A stretch of DNA of 64,000 nt from the NCBI GenBank assembly GCA_002747105.1, contig PDSY01000022.1:1-64000 (forward strand), written 5' to 3'. The notes below the pieces were generated by a model. That model was not told the DNA's origin. It searched no databases and saw only the letters and a list, made by a program, of their open reading frames with translations. The DNA is from Flavobacteriales bacterium (GTDB lineage Bacteria > Bacteroidota > Bacteroidia > Flavobacteriales > Weeksellaceae). Shown here in pieces: positions 18,405-27,373 of the stretch. The translations under genes and the position numbers were made by a program. Each line of letters starts with the position of its first letter. Position 1 is the first letter of the stretch.

Positions 18405-19094
18405 ATGTTTGTTTTGTCTTTTTTTCAAGGAACTCAAGTGGTAGAAAACAGTACTCGAATCATAGAAAATAATGATGGGGTCATTGGAGCGATATTGCTT
18501 TGTATCTGTTTGTATTTATTGATGATTTTCTATTTTAGGGGAGAGTATAGTATTAAGGAATTTTTTGTATCCAATGTCGAAGAAACGAGTAATGCTAAAG
18601 TAAGTTGGGGGATTACAAGCTTTTGTTTTATGCTGTTAACGTCGGTTTTGTTGGTCGATTTTGTGCCTTTTGTGCCTAGTTTTATTAAAGGAATTGTGCT
18701 GAATGGGTATTCGTTGAGTAAATTTGGTTTTGTATTTTCGAGTTTGCTCGCTTTTTATTTTTTGAGATTGGTTTTTACGTATTTTTATTATCAAAGTATT
18801 GGCGAATGGAAAAAGTGGAAAGTTTTTTATTTTTATGTGACTAAGTATTATTTTTCGGCATCTATTCTATTGATGATATTAAATTTTATCAATTATTATT
18901 TGATAATAGATAAGGTGATTTTCTTTTCTTTTTTAAATGTATTGCTAGTAATTTTAGTGATTTTTAAATTATTATTTTATCGTTTTCATTACGCTCATTT
19001 TTTACCCGAAAAATGGTATTATAAATTTTTGTATATTTGCACGCTCCAAATAGCCCCTATGTTGGCACTTTGGAAATTATTATTTATTAAGTAA
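18405..19094 (+). CDS. DUF4271 family membrane protein
   Basis: Multi-TM protein immediately upstream of hemD, typical in Flavobacteriia. Confidence 0.7.
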   Translation: MFVLSFFQGTQVVENSTRIIENNDGVIGAILLCICLYLLMIFYFRGEYSIKEFFVSNVEETSNAKVSWGITSFCFMLLTSVLLVDFVPFVPSFIKGIVLNGYSLSKFGFVFSSLLAFYFLRLVFTYFYYQSIGEWKKWKVFYFYVTKYYFSASILLMILNFINYYLIIDKVIFFSFLNVLLVILVIFKLLFYRFHYAHFLPEKWYYKFLYICTLQIAPMLALWKLLFIK

Positions 19095-19102
19095 AATTTG
19101 AG

Positions 19103-19843
19103 ATGAAAATAAAATCTATTTTGGTTTCTCAACCAGCACCGAGAGAGAATTCGCCATATTTAGAAATTGCTAAAAAACAAAAGGTTCAGATTGACTTCAG
19201 ACCTTTTATAGAAGTGAAAGGAGCGGATAGCAAAGATTTAAGAACGCAAAAGATTGATTTATCTCAGTACACGGGAGTCGTTCTTACGAGTAGGAATGCG
19301 GTAGATCATTATTTTCGTTTGGCGGAAGAAATGAGATTTGCTGTGCCTAATGAGATGAGGTATATTTGTCAGTCCGAAGCGATTGCCAATTATTTACAAA
19401 AGCATATTGTATATAGAAAGAGGAAAATCAGTTTTGGAGCGAAAAGTTTTTCAGATTTGCTTCCACTTTTCAAAAAATTTCCAGACGAAAAATACCTTTT
19501 ACCTTCTTCAGAAAGCATCAGTCCTTTGGTAACCAATACACTCAAAAAAGCAAAAGTAGATTGCACGAGAGCGGTGATGTTTAGAACGGTAAGTTCGGAT
19601 ATCACGGATATTAAAATCAATGAATATGATATGTTGGTGTTTTTTAGTCCACATGGGATTAAATCGCTACAAGAGAACTTTAAAGATTTTGAACAAGGAG
19701 ATACTAAAATTGCTATTTTTGGGAATACAACAGAAAAGGCAGCCAAAGAAGCAGGGCTAAAGATTGATATAAAAGTACCAAGTAAGGAAAACCCATCAAT
19801 GACAATGGCAATTGACAATTATATTAAAAAAATGAACAAATAA
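19103..19843 (+). CDS. hemD: Uroporphyrinogen-III synthase
   Basis: ILVSQPAPRENSPY...VVLTSRNAVDHYF...MLVFFSPHGIKSL...IAIFGNTTEKAAKEAG. Confidence 0.88.
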   Translation: MKIKSILVSQPAPRENSPYLEIAKKQKVQIDFRPFIEVKGADSKDLRTQKIDLSQYTGVVLTSRNAVDHYFRLAEEMRFAVPNEMRYICQSEAIANYLQKHIVYRKRKISFGAKSFSDLLPLFKKFPDEKYLLPSSESISPLVTNTLKKAKVDCTRAVMFRTVSSDITDIKINEYDMLVFFSPHGIKSLQENFKDFEQGDTKIAIFGNTTEKAAKEAGLKIDIKVPSKENPSMTMAIDNYIKKMNK

Positions 19844-20003
19844 AAATTAGGCGATTCAGAAAATAAACTGATGAAGAGATTAAGCGATTGAGAAATTAAG
19901 CAATGAAAAACTAATTACTCGATATCTTAATCTCTTTATTTTTATACTATTTAAAGAGTGTTGTAATTTTTCAATCTTTAAATATTTTAATAATTAAAAA
20001 AAA

Positions 20004-22052
20004 ATGAATGTTCCCAAGGCGAAAAAGCAAACACAAGTTTTAGAAAAACATAACGATAAAAGGCAAGATGATTTTTTTTGGCTCAATAAAAGAGATGATA
20101 AAGAAGTTTTAGATTACCTTGAAGCTGAAAATAAATATACCGAATTTCAACTTAAAGACACCGAAAATCTTCAAAAGGAACTTTTTGAAGAAATGAAATC
20201 TCGTTATAAAAAAGATGACCAATCTTTGCCTTATTTTTTTAATGAATATTGGTATTATACAAGGTTTGAAGACGGACAAGAGCAACCTTTGTTTTGTAGA
20301 AAATCATTGCGTTTAGATAACGAAGAAGAAATCATGATTGATGCTAATGAATTGGCGAAAAATCAATCTTTTTTTGAGTTGCGAAGTCTTGCAGTGAGTA
20401 CCAATAATAAAATTGTGGCTTTCTCGTCTGATAAAGTAGGAAGGAGAATTTTTGATATTCATTTTAAAGATTTGGAAACGGGAGAAATGCTCGATGATAA
20501 AATCGAAAATACCACAGGAAAAATTGTTTGGGCGAATGATAACGAGCATATTTTTTATATTAAAAAAGATGAAAGTTTAAGGGCTTTTCAGGTTTTCAAA
20601 CATAAGGTAGGCACCGATGTTTCGGAAGATGTGTTGGTGTATCACGAGAAAGATGAAACTTTTGATGTGTCTTTATACAAAACAAAATCTTTGCAATATA
20701 TTTTCATTGCCAGTTCAAGTACGCTTTCCGACGAACATCGTTTTTTACCTGCTAATAATATTAATGCCGATTGGAAGGTAATTCAGCCGAGGGAAAAAGG
20801 ATTGGAATATTCTGTGGAGCATCACGAAAATCATTTTTATATCATCACGAATATTGATAATGCAACGAATTTCAAATTGATGAAAACCCCTGTTGCTCAA
20901 ACTGAAAAAGAACATTGGCAAGAGGTTATTCCGCATCGTGAAAATATTTTGTTAGAAGGATTTGAGCTTTTTCAAGATTATTTGGTGCTAGAAGAAAGAC
21001 AAGAGGGCTTAATTCATTTAAGGGTAATGGATTGGCAAACAAAAACGACTTATGATTTACCCTTTTCTGACCCTGCGTATGCTACTTATATTGGGATTAA
21101 TTTAGATTTTAATACGGATAAACTAAGGTACGGCTACACTTCACTCACCACACCGAGTTCCATTTTTGAGTGGGATATGACCAATAAAACTTCAAAACTT
21201 CTGAAACAGCAAGAGGTTTTGGGTGGTGATTTTGCACCTGAAAATTATATTTCCGAGCGAGTTTGGGTAGCATCAAGAGATGGAGAAAATAAAATTCCTG
21301 TTTCTTTGGTGTATCATAAAGAAACTAAAAAATCGGACAAAACACCAATGTTGCTTTATGCTTATGGAAGTTATGGGCATACTGTAGATGCAGGGTTTTC
21401 GAGTATAAGATTATCGCTTTTGGATAGGGGATTTATTTTTGCGATTGCCCATATTCGGGGAGGCGAATATTTGGGAAGACAATGGTATGAGGATGGCAAA
21501 ATGCTGAAGAAGAAGAACTCTTTTTATGATTTTATCGATGTAGCTCAGTATTTTATTGATGAAAATTATACTTCATCTCAAAATTTATATGCGATGGGCG
21601 GAAGTGCAGGCGGTTTATTAATGGGAGTAGTAGCAAATTTAGCACCTCATTTATTCAACGGGATAGTGGCACAAGTTCCTTTTGTAGATGTAGTTACGAC
21701 GATGTTGGATGATAGTATTCCTTTAACGACGGGGGAATACGACGAATGGGGGAATCCTAATGAGGAAGCGTTTTATCATTATATGAAATCGTATTCGCCT
21801 TATGATAATGTCAAAGAACAAGATTATCCCAATATGTTGATTACAAGCGGCTATCATGATTCTCAGGTGCAATATTGGGAGCCTGCAAAATGGGTGGCAA
21901 AATTACGAGATTTGAAAACGGATAATAATTTACTACTCTTAAAAACCGAGATGAGTGCTGGGCATAGCGGACGAAGTGGGAGGTTTGAAGGTTTGAAAGA
22001 AGATGCTTTGGAATATGCATTTATTTTGAAGGTTTTGAGTGGTGAATTTTAA
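20004..22052 (+). CDS. S9A prolyl oligopeptidase / oligopeptidase B
   Basis: AMGGSAGGLLMG serine site, YGSYGHTVDAGFSSIRLSLLDRGF, HSGRSGRFE. Confidence 0.93.
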   Translation: MNVPKAKKQTQVLEKHNDKRQDDFFWLNKRDDKEVLDYLEAENKYTEFQLKDTENLQKELFEEMKSRYKKDDQSLPYFFNEYWYYTRFEDGQEQPLFCRKSLRLDNEEEIMIDANELAKNQSFFELRSLAVSTNNKIVAFSSDKVGRRIFDIHFKDLETGEMLDDKIENTTGKIVWANDNEHIFYIKKDESLRAFQVFKHKVGTDVSEDVLVYHEKDETFDVSLYKTKSLQYIFIASSSTLSDEHRFLPANNINADWKVIQPREKGLEYSVEHHENHFYIITNIDNATNFKLMKTPVAQTEKEHWQEVIPHRENILLEGFELFQDYLVLEERQEGLIHLRVMDWQTKTTYDLPFSDPAYATYIGINLDFNTDKLRYGYTSLTTPSSIFEWDMTNKTSKLLKQQEVLGGDFAPENYISERVWVASRDGENKIPVSLVYHKETKKSDKTPMLLYAYGSYGHTVDAGFSSIRLSLLDRGFIFAIAHIRGGEYLGRQWYEDGKMLKKKNSFYDFIDVAQYFIDENYTSSQNLYAMGGSAGGLLMGVVANLAPHLFNGIVAQVPFVDVVTTMLDDSIPLTTGEYDEWGNPNEEAFYHYMKSYSPYDNVKEQDYPNMLITSGYHDSQVQYWEPAKWVAKLRDLKTDNNLLLLKTEMSAGHSGRSGRFEGLKEDALEYAFILKVLSGEF

Positions 22053-22110
22053 ATTATATAGTTTATACTTCAGTATTTTGTATATTGAACTAATTTGTAC
22101 GCAATATTTT

Positions 22111-22300
22111 TAACGTACAGTTGGTTTTCATACAGCGATAGCGAAATGCTGAGTGTAGTTGCGTTGTTGAAAAATTATAAAGCAGAATTTATTTAAATTT
22201 TTCAACAAACAAGCACGAAACGATAAGCATGAGTGGTGCGGAGCAATCGCCTTATGGAAACCTTGAATTTTTGGTTCTTTTGCTTCAAGGCAAAATGAAC
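22111..22300 (+). repeat. Structured intergenic repeat, copy A
   Basis: ~190 bp similar to 28962-29150; nested arms 22123-22131/22254-22262, 22135-22139/22246-22250, 22146-22150/22226-22230, 22164-22176/22196-22208, plus 3' hairpin 22274-22300. Confidence 0.85.
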
Positions 22301-22343
22301 AGAATAATAATTAGTAAAATAAAAATTTTTAGGTTTATACGAA

Positions 22344-22745
22344 ATGTTTAAATTAAAAAGAAAAAAGATGAAAAATATAAATGAAAAACAGCTTTGGGCA
22401 GAGGTAGAACAATTCTTTGCAACTCATTTTGGCGTAGAAAAAAATGCTCCTGTCGAGACGATGCTCTTTTTGATTGGTGTTCAAGAATTGGGCAGTGGAA
22501 TGCAAAAATACACTAAAGATGATAAGGTCAATTTGGTGCATATAGCGGTTTGTAGATTATTAGAACCTTTTGGTTATTATCGTTTTTCGCATTATGATGA
22601 TGACGGTTATCCTCATTTTGAAACCATAGAAGAATTGCCTGAACTTAAACCTAATGAACAACAAATTCTAATGAAAAAAGCCATTGTACAGTATTTTGTA
22701 GATGAAAAGTTGTTTGATGAAAATATTTTGAATCAGTTGGAGTAA
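22344..22745 (+). CDS. Conserved hypothetical protein
   Basis: 133-aa ORF, likely start MKNINEKQLW at 22368; flanked by repeats. Confidence 0.65.
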   Translation: MFKLKRKKMKNINEKQLWAEVEQFFATHFGVEKNAPVETMLFLIGVQELGSGMQKYTKDDKVNLVHIAVCRLLEPFGYYRFSHYDDDGYPHFETIEELPELKPNEQQILMKKAIVQYFVDEKLFDENILNQLE

Positions 22746-22758
22746 AATTTTTATAAAC

Positions 22759-22790
22759 CGTAGAAACGCAATATTTTGCGTCTTTATAAA
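22759..22790 (+). repeat. Palindromic repeat GTAGA-ACGCAA(n)TTGCGTCTTTATA, degenerate copy
   Basis: cgtagaaACGCAAtattTTGCGTctttata; similar to 22919-22949. Confidence 0.65.
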
Positions 22791-22836
22791 AGTTTATTTT
22801 ACGAACGCTTTAAACATTGCCTTGTAGCGTGCGGTC

Positions 22837-22857
22837 ATTCCAAACTTGCTTTGGAAT
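22837..22857. repeat. Palindrome ATTCCAAA-CTTGC-TTTGGAAT
   Basis: Perfect 8-bp arms. Confidence 0.6.
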
Positions 22858-22868
22858 CTTTGTGTAGT

Positions 22869-22912
22869 AATTCCCCTCTAAAAAGAGGGGTGCCACGCAG
22901 TGGCGGGGTGTG
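22869..22912 (+). repeat. Double-hairpin intergenic repeat, copy 1
   Basis: aattCCCCTCTaaaaAGAGGGGtGCCACgcaGTGGCggggtgtg; reverse complement of 61272-61315 with one mismatch. Confidence 0.85.
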
Positions 22913-22918
22913 TAAAAG

Positions 22919-22949
22919 AGTAGAGACGCAATGCATTGCGTCTTTATAT
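22919..22949 (+). repeat. Palindromic repeat GTAGAGACGCAATGCATTGCGTCTTTATA
   Basis: AGACGCAATGCATTGCGTCT perfect 20-bp palindrome. Confidence 0.75.
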
Positions 22950-23124
22950 AAATTCATTATCCTGAACTCTTTTTTAAAGAATATTTTTAATTATAAATAC
23001 GTAGAATTAATAAAAAAATGTTAAAATTGATAAATTTAACATAAAAAACATATTTTTATAGCGTTAAATTTGTTTATTTCATCTTAAAATGACTAATTTT
23101 AACACTTTAAATTCAAAACTGATA

Positions 23125-24672
23125 ATGAATAATAAATTCATACCGATTATTTCGTTTTTTATGACCATTTCTTTGCTCGTTTTTGTAGCGATGCAATTTT
23201 ATTGGCTTAGAGATTATTACGACGCTTTGGAGCAAGATTTTTCTAATAAGGTGCATTCGGTTTTGGAAAATACCACGAAAAAAATCAACGATATTGAAGT
23301 CGAAAAATATTATGCCAAATACAAAGATTTCGATAAAAGCATCGTGGCGAATGGCAATAAACCTACCTATACCATAACGCAATCTATTGAAGATAAGGAA
23401 AGTAAAAGACAGATTACCACTTATAAAAGTATTATTGCAAGTAACGAAATTCCGATTTCCAACGATGGCGATAGCCTGAAAGTAACCAAAATGTACACGG
23501 ATGAATCTTTGATTAATATTCAAAAAAATCAAAATACTCCTGAGCAACTTACAGCGGATTTAGACCGAGAGATAGCATCGGGGGAGTTTGATATCAAGGA
23601 GTTTGCGAAAATTAATGCCAATCATTTACCGATTGAAGAAAGGGTAGAGCAAAAAGTATTGGCAGAGGTGCTTCAAAAGGAATTGAAACGAAAAGGTATC
23701 AATGCTGATTTTGGCTTTGGTGTTATTGATGTGAAGGACAAAAAAGTTTCGATTTTTGATTCGATTTACCAAGAGAATAAAACCAAAAAAGAATATACTT
23801 ATCCATTGTTTACGGATAGAAAAGACAAAGCTTTGTACGACTTATCGGTGGTTTTTCCCAAAAAAGGCTATGTGTTTGCGAAGAGTAATTGGTTTGTACT
23901 GGTGGGAACGCTCATTTCTTTATTAACGATTTTGGTGGTGTATATTTTTTCGGTTTATTATATGTTGAAACAAAAGAAAATATCCGAAATTAAAACCGAT
24001 TTTATCAACAATATGTCGCATGAGTTTAAAACACCTATTGCGACCATTTCGGTAGCGACAGATTCTCTGGCAAGTGATAGAATTGCCCATAATCCAGAAA
24101 AGGTAAAATATTATTCTTCGCTCATTAAAAATGAAAATTTGAGAATGAAAAAACAGGTGGAAACCGTTCTCAGTATGTCGAAATTGGAGCGAAACGAAGT
24201 GCAGCTTTTCTTAAAAGAAATGGATGCTCATGATTTGATAGATAGGGTTTGTCGCTCTTTTAATTTAATTATTGAAAAAAGAGACGGAACACTGAAAAAA
24301 TCATTTTTAGCCGAGAAAAGCACTTTTAAAATAGACGAATTTCACTTTTCTAATGTGATGACCAACCTATTGGATAATGCCAATAAATACTCTCCAGAAA
24401 GTCCTGTAATTCAGGTGGAAACCAGCAATGAAAACGATTTTTTTGTAGTGGCTGTTTCGGATAAGGGAATGGGGATGGATGCTCAAAATATTTCCAAAAT
24501 TTTTGATAAATTTTTCCGTGAAGAAACAGGGAATATTCACAATGTAAAAGGGCAGGGGCTTGGTTTGTCTTATGTGAAAAAAATCATAGCACTCTTTGGT
24601 GGTGATATTAAGGTGGTTTCACAGAAAGGAAAAGGAACGACATTTACAATTAAAATACCAATGAACAAATAA
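23125..24672 (+). CDS. Sensor histidine kinase (two-component system)
   Basis: Two TM, FINNMSHEFKTPIATIS H-box, NLLDNANKYSP N-box, GQGLGLSYVKKI; ORF track start 23089, MNNKF start at 23125 is equally plausible. Confidence 0.95.
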   Translation: MNNKFIPIISFFMTISLLVFVAMQFYWLRDYYDALEQDFSNKVHSVLENTTKKINDIEVEKYYAKYKDFDKSIVANGNKPTYTITQSIEDKESKRQITTYKSIIASNEIPISNDGDSLKVTKMYTDESLINIQKNQNTPEQLTADLDREIASGEFDIKEFAKINANHLPIEERVEQKVLAEVLQKELKRKGINADFGFGVIDVKDKKVSIFDSIYQENKTKKEYTYPLFTDRKDKALYDLSVVFPKKGYVFAKSNWFVLVGTLISLLTILVVYIFSVYYMLKQKKISEIKTDFINNMSHEFKTPIATISVATDSLASDRIAHNPEKVKYYSSLIKNENLRMKKQVETVLSMSKLERNEVQLFLKEMDAHDLIDRVCRSFNLIIEKRDGTLKKSFLAEKSTFKIDEFHFSNVMTNLLDNANKYSPESPVIQVETSNENDFFVVAVSDKGMGMDAQNISKIFDKFFREETGNIHNVKGQGLGLSYVKKIIALFGGDIKVVSQKGKGTTFTIKIPMNK

Positions 24673-24683
24673 AATTACAACAA

Positions 24684-25370
24684 ATGAATAACAGAATATT
24701 ATTAGTAGAAGATGACCAAAGTTTTGGTGCAGTTTTAAAGGATTACTTAACGATTAATAACTTTGAAGTAACTTTGGCGGAAGATGGAGAAAAGGGATTG
24801 GAAGAGTTTACCGAGAAGGATTTTGATATTTGCATTTTTGATGTGATGATGCCCAAAAAAGATGGATTTTCTTTGGCGGAAGATGTTAAAAAGATGGATA
24901 AAAACACACCGATTATTTTCTTAACAGCTAGAAATATGCGGGAAGATATATTGAAAGGTTATCAGCTGGGAGCAGATGATTATATTACGAAACCTTTTGA
25001 TACTGAGTTGCTTTTATATAAGATTAAGGCCATTTTATCCAGAAGCTCTAATGTAGAGGACGAAAGTCAGGAGCAGTTTGCATTTAGCAATATTGAGTTT
25101 GATTCTTTGTTGAGAAAACTAAAAGTCAATGGAGAGGAACACAAACTTTCTCCTAAAGAAAATGAATTGTTAAAATTGCTTTGTTTACATCGTAACGACT
25201 TTATGCCGAGAGATTTAGCATTAAGGAAGATTTGGAAAAAAGAGAATTATTTCACGGCGAGAAGTATGGATGTGTATATCGCCAAACTGAGAAAATTACT
25301 CAGACCCGACGAAGGTTTAGAGATTATCAATGTGCACGGAGAAGGGTTTAGGCTTTTGGTGAAAAACTAA
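24684..25370 (+). CDS. OmpR-family response regulator
   Basis: ILLVEDDQSFG, IFDVMMPKKDGF, ITKPFD; C-terminal winged helix. Confidence 0.96.
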   Translation: MNNRILLVEDDQSFGAVLKDYLTINNFEVTLAEDGEKGLEEFTEKDFDICIFDVMMPKKDGFSLAEDVKKMDKNTPIIFLTARNMREDILKGYQLGADDYITKPFDTELLLYKIKAILSRSSNVEDESQEQFAFSNIEFDSLLRKLKVNGEEHKLSPKENELLKLLCLHRNDFMPRDLALRKIWKKENYFTARSMDVYIAKLRKLLRPDEGLEIINVHGEGFRLLVKN

Positions 25371-25431
25371 GGTTGAGGTTAAGGCTGAGACTAAATTTAA
25401 TCTTAGCCTTCATTATTTAAAACCTAACTCA

Positions 25432-26157
25432 ATGAAAAGAATCATACCAATAGTATTGTCTTTATTCGTTGTTTCTTGTAATAACGAAAAGGTGGACAAG
25501 GATAAAACAGTCAGTACTGATAAAATCATACAGCACCACGATTATACCAATATGGTGTTGTACGATACTATTCAAAAAGAATTAGTGCTTGATACTTTGT
25601 CAAATGGTGAAATAGCAGATTTTCCAATATTATATATTGGCAAAATAAAGGATTCTATCAAGTTGAAAAGGGGCGATTTTGATGATTACAGTTATAGTTA
25701 CGAAGAGTTTGCTCGTACACAAAATCACGAGGAACTACCGCCACCTCTTAATAAATATCCATACCCGTATCAAAAAAATCAGATTTCTATTTTTATTGAC
25801 ACTACTAAAACAGTAGGTTTTTATGAGTACGATTCACCTATTGGTATAAAATCCTATCCTGTTTTTATTGAAAATTTAAGTCAAGACACATTGTATATTG
25901 CAAATAATGGATCTTTGCCAATGCTTACAGAAATGAAATCCAATTCAGAAGATTGGAAAGAGATAGAAAAACCTTTTTTGTTAATGTGTGGAGTGGGAAT
26001 TAGGCATGATTTTCTTCCACCCAACCAAATAGTCATCACTACATTAAGACAAAATTATGGTACTACAAAAGTTAAATATCGTTTGAAACTTAAATGTTTT
26101 GACAAAAACTTTTATTCAAACGAAATTAATGGTAAATTTCAAACTAAACTTAAATGA
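25432..26157 (+). CDS. Lipoprotein, tandem paralog 1
   Basis: Lipobox LFVVSC; strongly similar to following ORF at N- and C-ends. Confidence 0.8.
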   Translation: MKRIIPIVLSLFVVSCNNEKVDKDKTVSTDKIIQHHDYTNMVLYDTIQKELVLDTLSNGEIADFPILYIGKIKDSIKLKRGDFDDYSYSYEEFARTQNHEELPPPLNKYPYPYQKNQISIFIDTTKTVGFYEYDSPIGIKSYPVFIENLSQDTLYIANNGSLPMLTEMKSNSEDWKEIEKPFLLMCGVGIRHDFLPPNQIVITTLRQNYGTTKVKYRLKLKCFDKNFYSNEINGKFQTKLK

Positions 26158-26918
26158 AAAGAATCATACTAATAGTACTGTCTTTATTCTTTATTGCTTG
26201 TAATAACGAAAAGATAAAGGAGAATAAAAGTGTCGTTAATACCGACAAAATAATTAAATGCCACGATTATACCAATATGGTGTTGTATGATACTGTTCAA
26301 AAAGAATTAGTACTTGATACTTTGTCGTCATCAGGCTATGAAATTCCAGATTTTCCAATATTATACATTGGTAAAATAAAAGACTCTATTAAGTTGGAAG
26401 AAGATGATGTATTAATTAGCAAATATAGGTGTTCAGAATTAGAAGAAGATTTTATTGATTTTAAGGGAAGAACAGTTCCCAAACTGAAATGCAAAAAGCC
26501 AAATGATAAAAACCCAATTTCCATATTTATTGATACTACCAAAACAATAGGTTATGATCGATATTGTTCATCTGTTGGTATAAAATCCTATCCTATTTTT
26601 ATTGAAAATTTAAGTCAAGATACTTTGAAATTCGGTATTGAAGATTATATATTAATTAAAACACAAATCAAGGATTCCCATTCTCAGTGGAAAGACCTTG
26701 ACTGTGAACCTGAAATTTGTGAGGTAATGAGCGGTAATTACCTTCCTCCCAATCAAATCGTTATCACTTCACTAAAACGATATTATGGAACAAAAGATGT
26801 AAAATATCGTTTAAAATTTGAAGGCTTAAATAAAACTTTTTACTCAAACGAAATTAATGGTAATTTTCAACCTCAATCATCAGCCTCAAAATCCAAACTA
26901 ATAGAATTCATACAATAG
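26154..26918 (+). CDS. Lipoprotein, tandem paralog 2
   Basis: Lipobox LFFIAC; overlaps previous gene by ATGA; 3' end overlaps msrB. Confidence 0.8.
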   Translation: MKRIILIVLSLFFIACNNEKIKENKSVVNTDKIIKCHDYTNMVLYDTVQKELVLDTLSSSGYEIPDFPILYIGKIKDSIKLEEDDVLISKYRCSELEEDFIDFKGRTVPKLKCKKPNDKNPISIFIDTTKTIGYDRYCSSVGIKSYPIFIENLSQDTLKFGIEDYILIKTQIKDSHSQWKDLDCEPEICEVMSGNYLPPNQIVITSLKRYYGTKDVKYRLKFEGLNKTFYSNEINGNFQPQSSASKSKLIEFIQ

Positions 26919-27373
26919 CGAACACCTGTTGGTTTGGGTCCATCGTTGAAAATATGCCCAAGATGAGAATTACACCTTTTACAAAGTACTTCTATGCGTT
27001 CCATTCCGTGAGAAGTGTCCCTCTTGTAGGTTGTTCCGTTCTTGTCCGCCTCAAAGAAACTCGGCCAACCACACGAAGAGGCAAATTTTGCCGTTGAACG
27101 AAATAAATGATTACCACATACGGCACAATAATATTCGCCTTTTACATCAAAATCGTTGTATTTTCCTGTAAAAGGTCTTTCGGTAGCTGCTTCTCTGGCT
27201 ACGGCATAGAGGTCAGCAGGGAGAATTTTTTTCCATTCTTCATTGGAAATGTTTAAAGTGGTTTTGTCGGTTCGTGAGTAATAAGGGTTTTTCATTATTG
27301 ATGTTGGTTTTTGAATTTTGGCACAAGATAAAATAAATAGAAATATAAAGACGAAAGGTAAATATTTTTTCAT
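26873..27373 (-). CDS. msrB: Peptide-methionine (R)-S-oxide reductase, lipoprotein form
   Basis: AREAATERPFTGKY, CAVCGNHLF, SSCGWPSF, CKRCNSHLGHIF, RYCMNS; N-terminal lipobox LFILSC. Confidence 0.95.
   Translation of the reverse strand: MKKYLPFVFIFLFILSCAKIQKPTSIMKNPYYSRTDKTTLNISNEEWKKILPADLYAVAREAATERPFTGKYNDFDVKGEYYCAVCGNHLFRSTAKFASSCGWPSFFEADKNGTTYKRDTSHGMERIEVLCKRCNSHLGHIFNDGPKPTGVRYCMNSISLDFEADD

Noticed and set aside
19390-19818. 142-aa minus ORF antisense to hemD
   Set aside because: hemD homology is clear on the plus strand; the antisense product has no recognisable features
22776-23024. 82-aa plus ORF in the repeat island
   Set aside because: Translation is made of palindromic repeat sequence (NSPLKRGVPRSGGV...), typical spurious ORF
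22053-23088. Possible IS element or transposon enclosing the 133-aa gene
   Set aside because: No transposase, no matching terminal inverted repeats and no target duplication could be identified; only short palindromic repeats
23113-23547. 144-aa minus ORF antisense to the histidine kinase
   Set aside because: Shadow of the kinase coding frame
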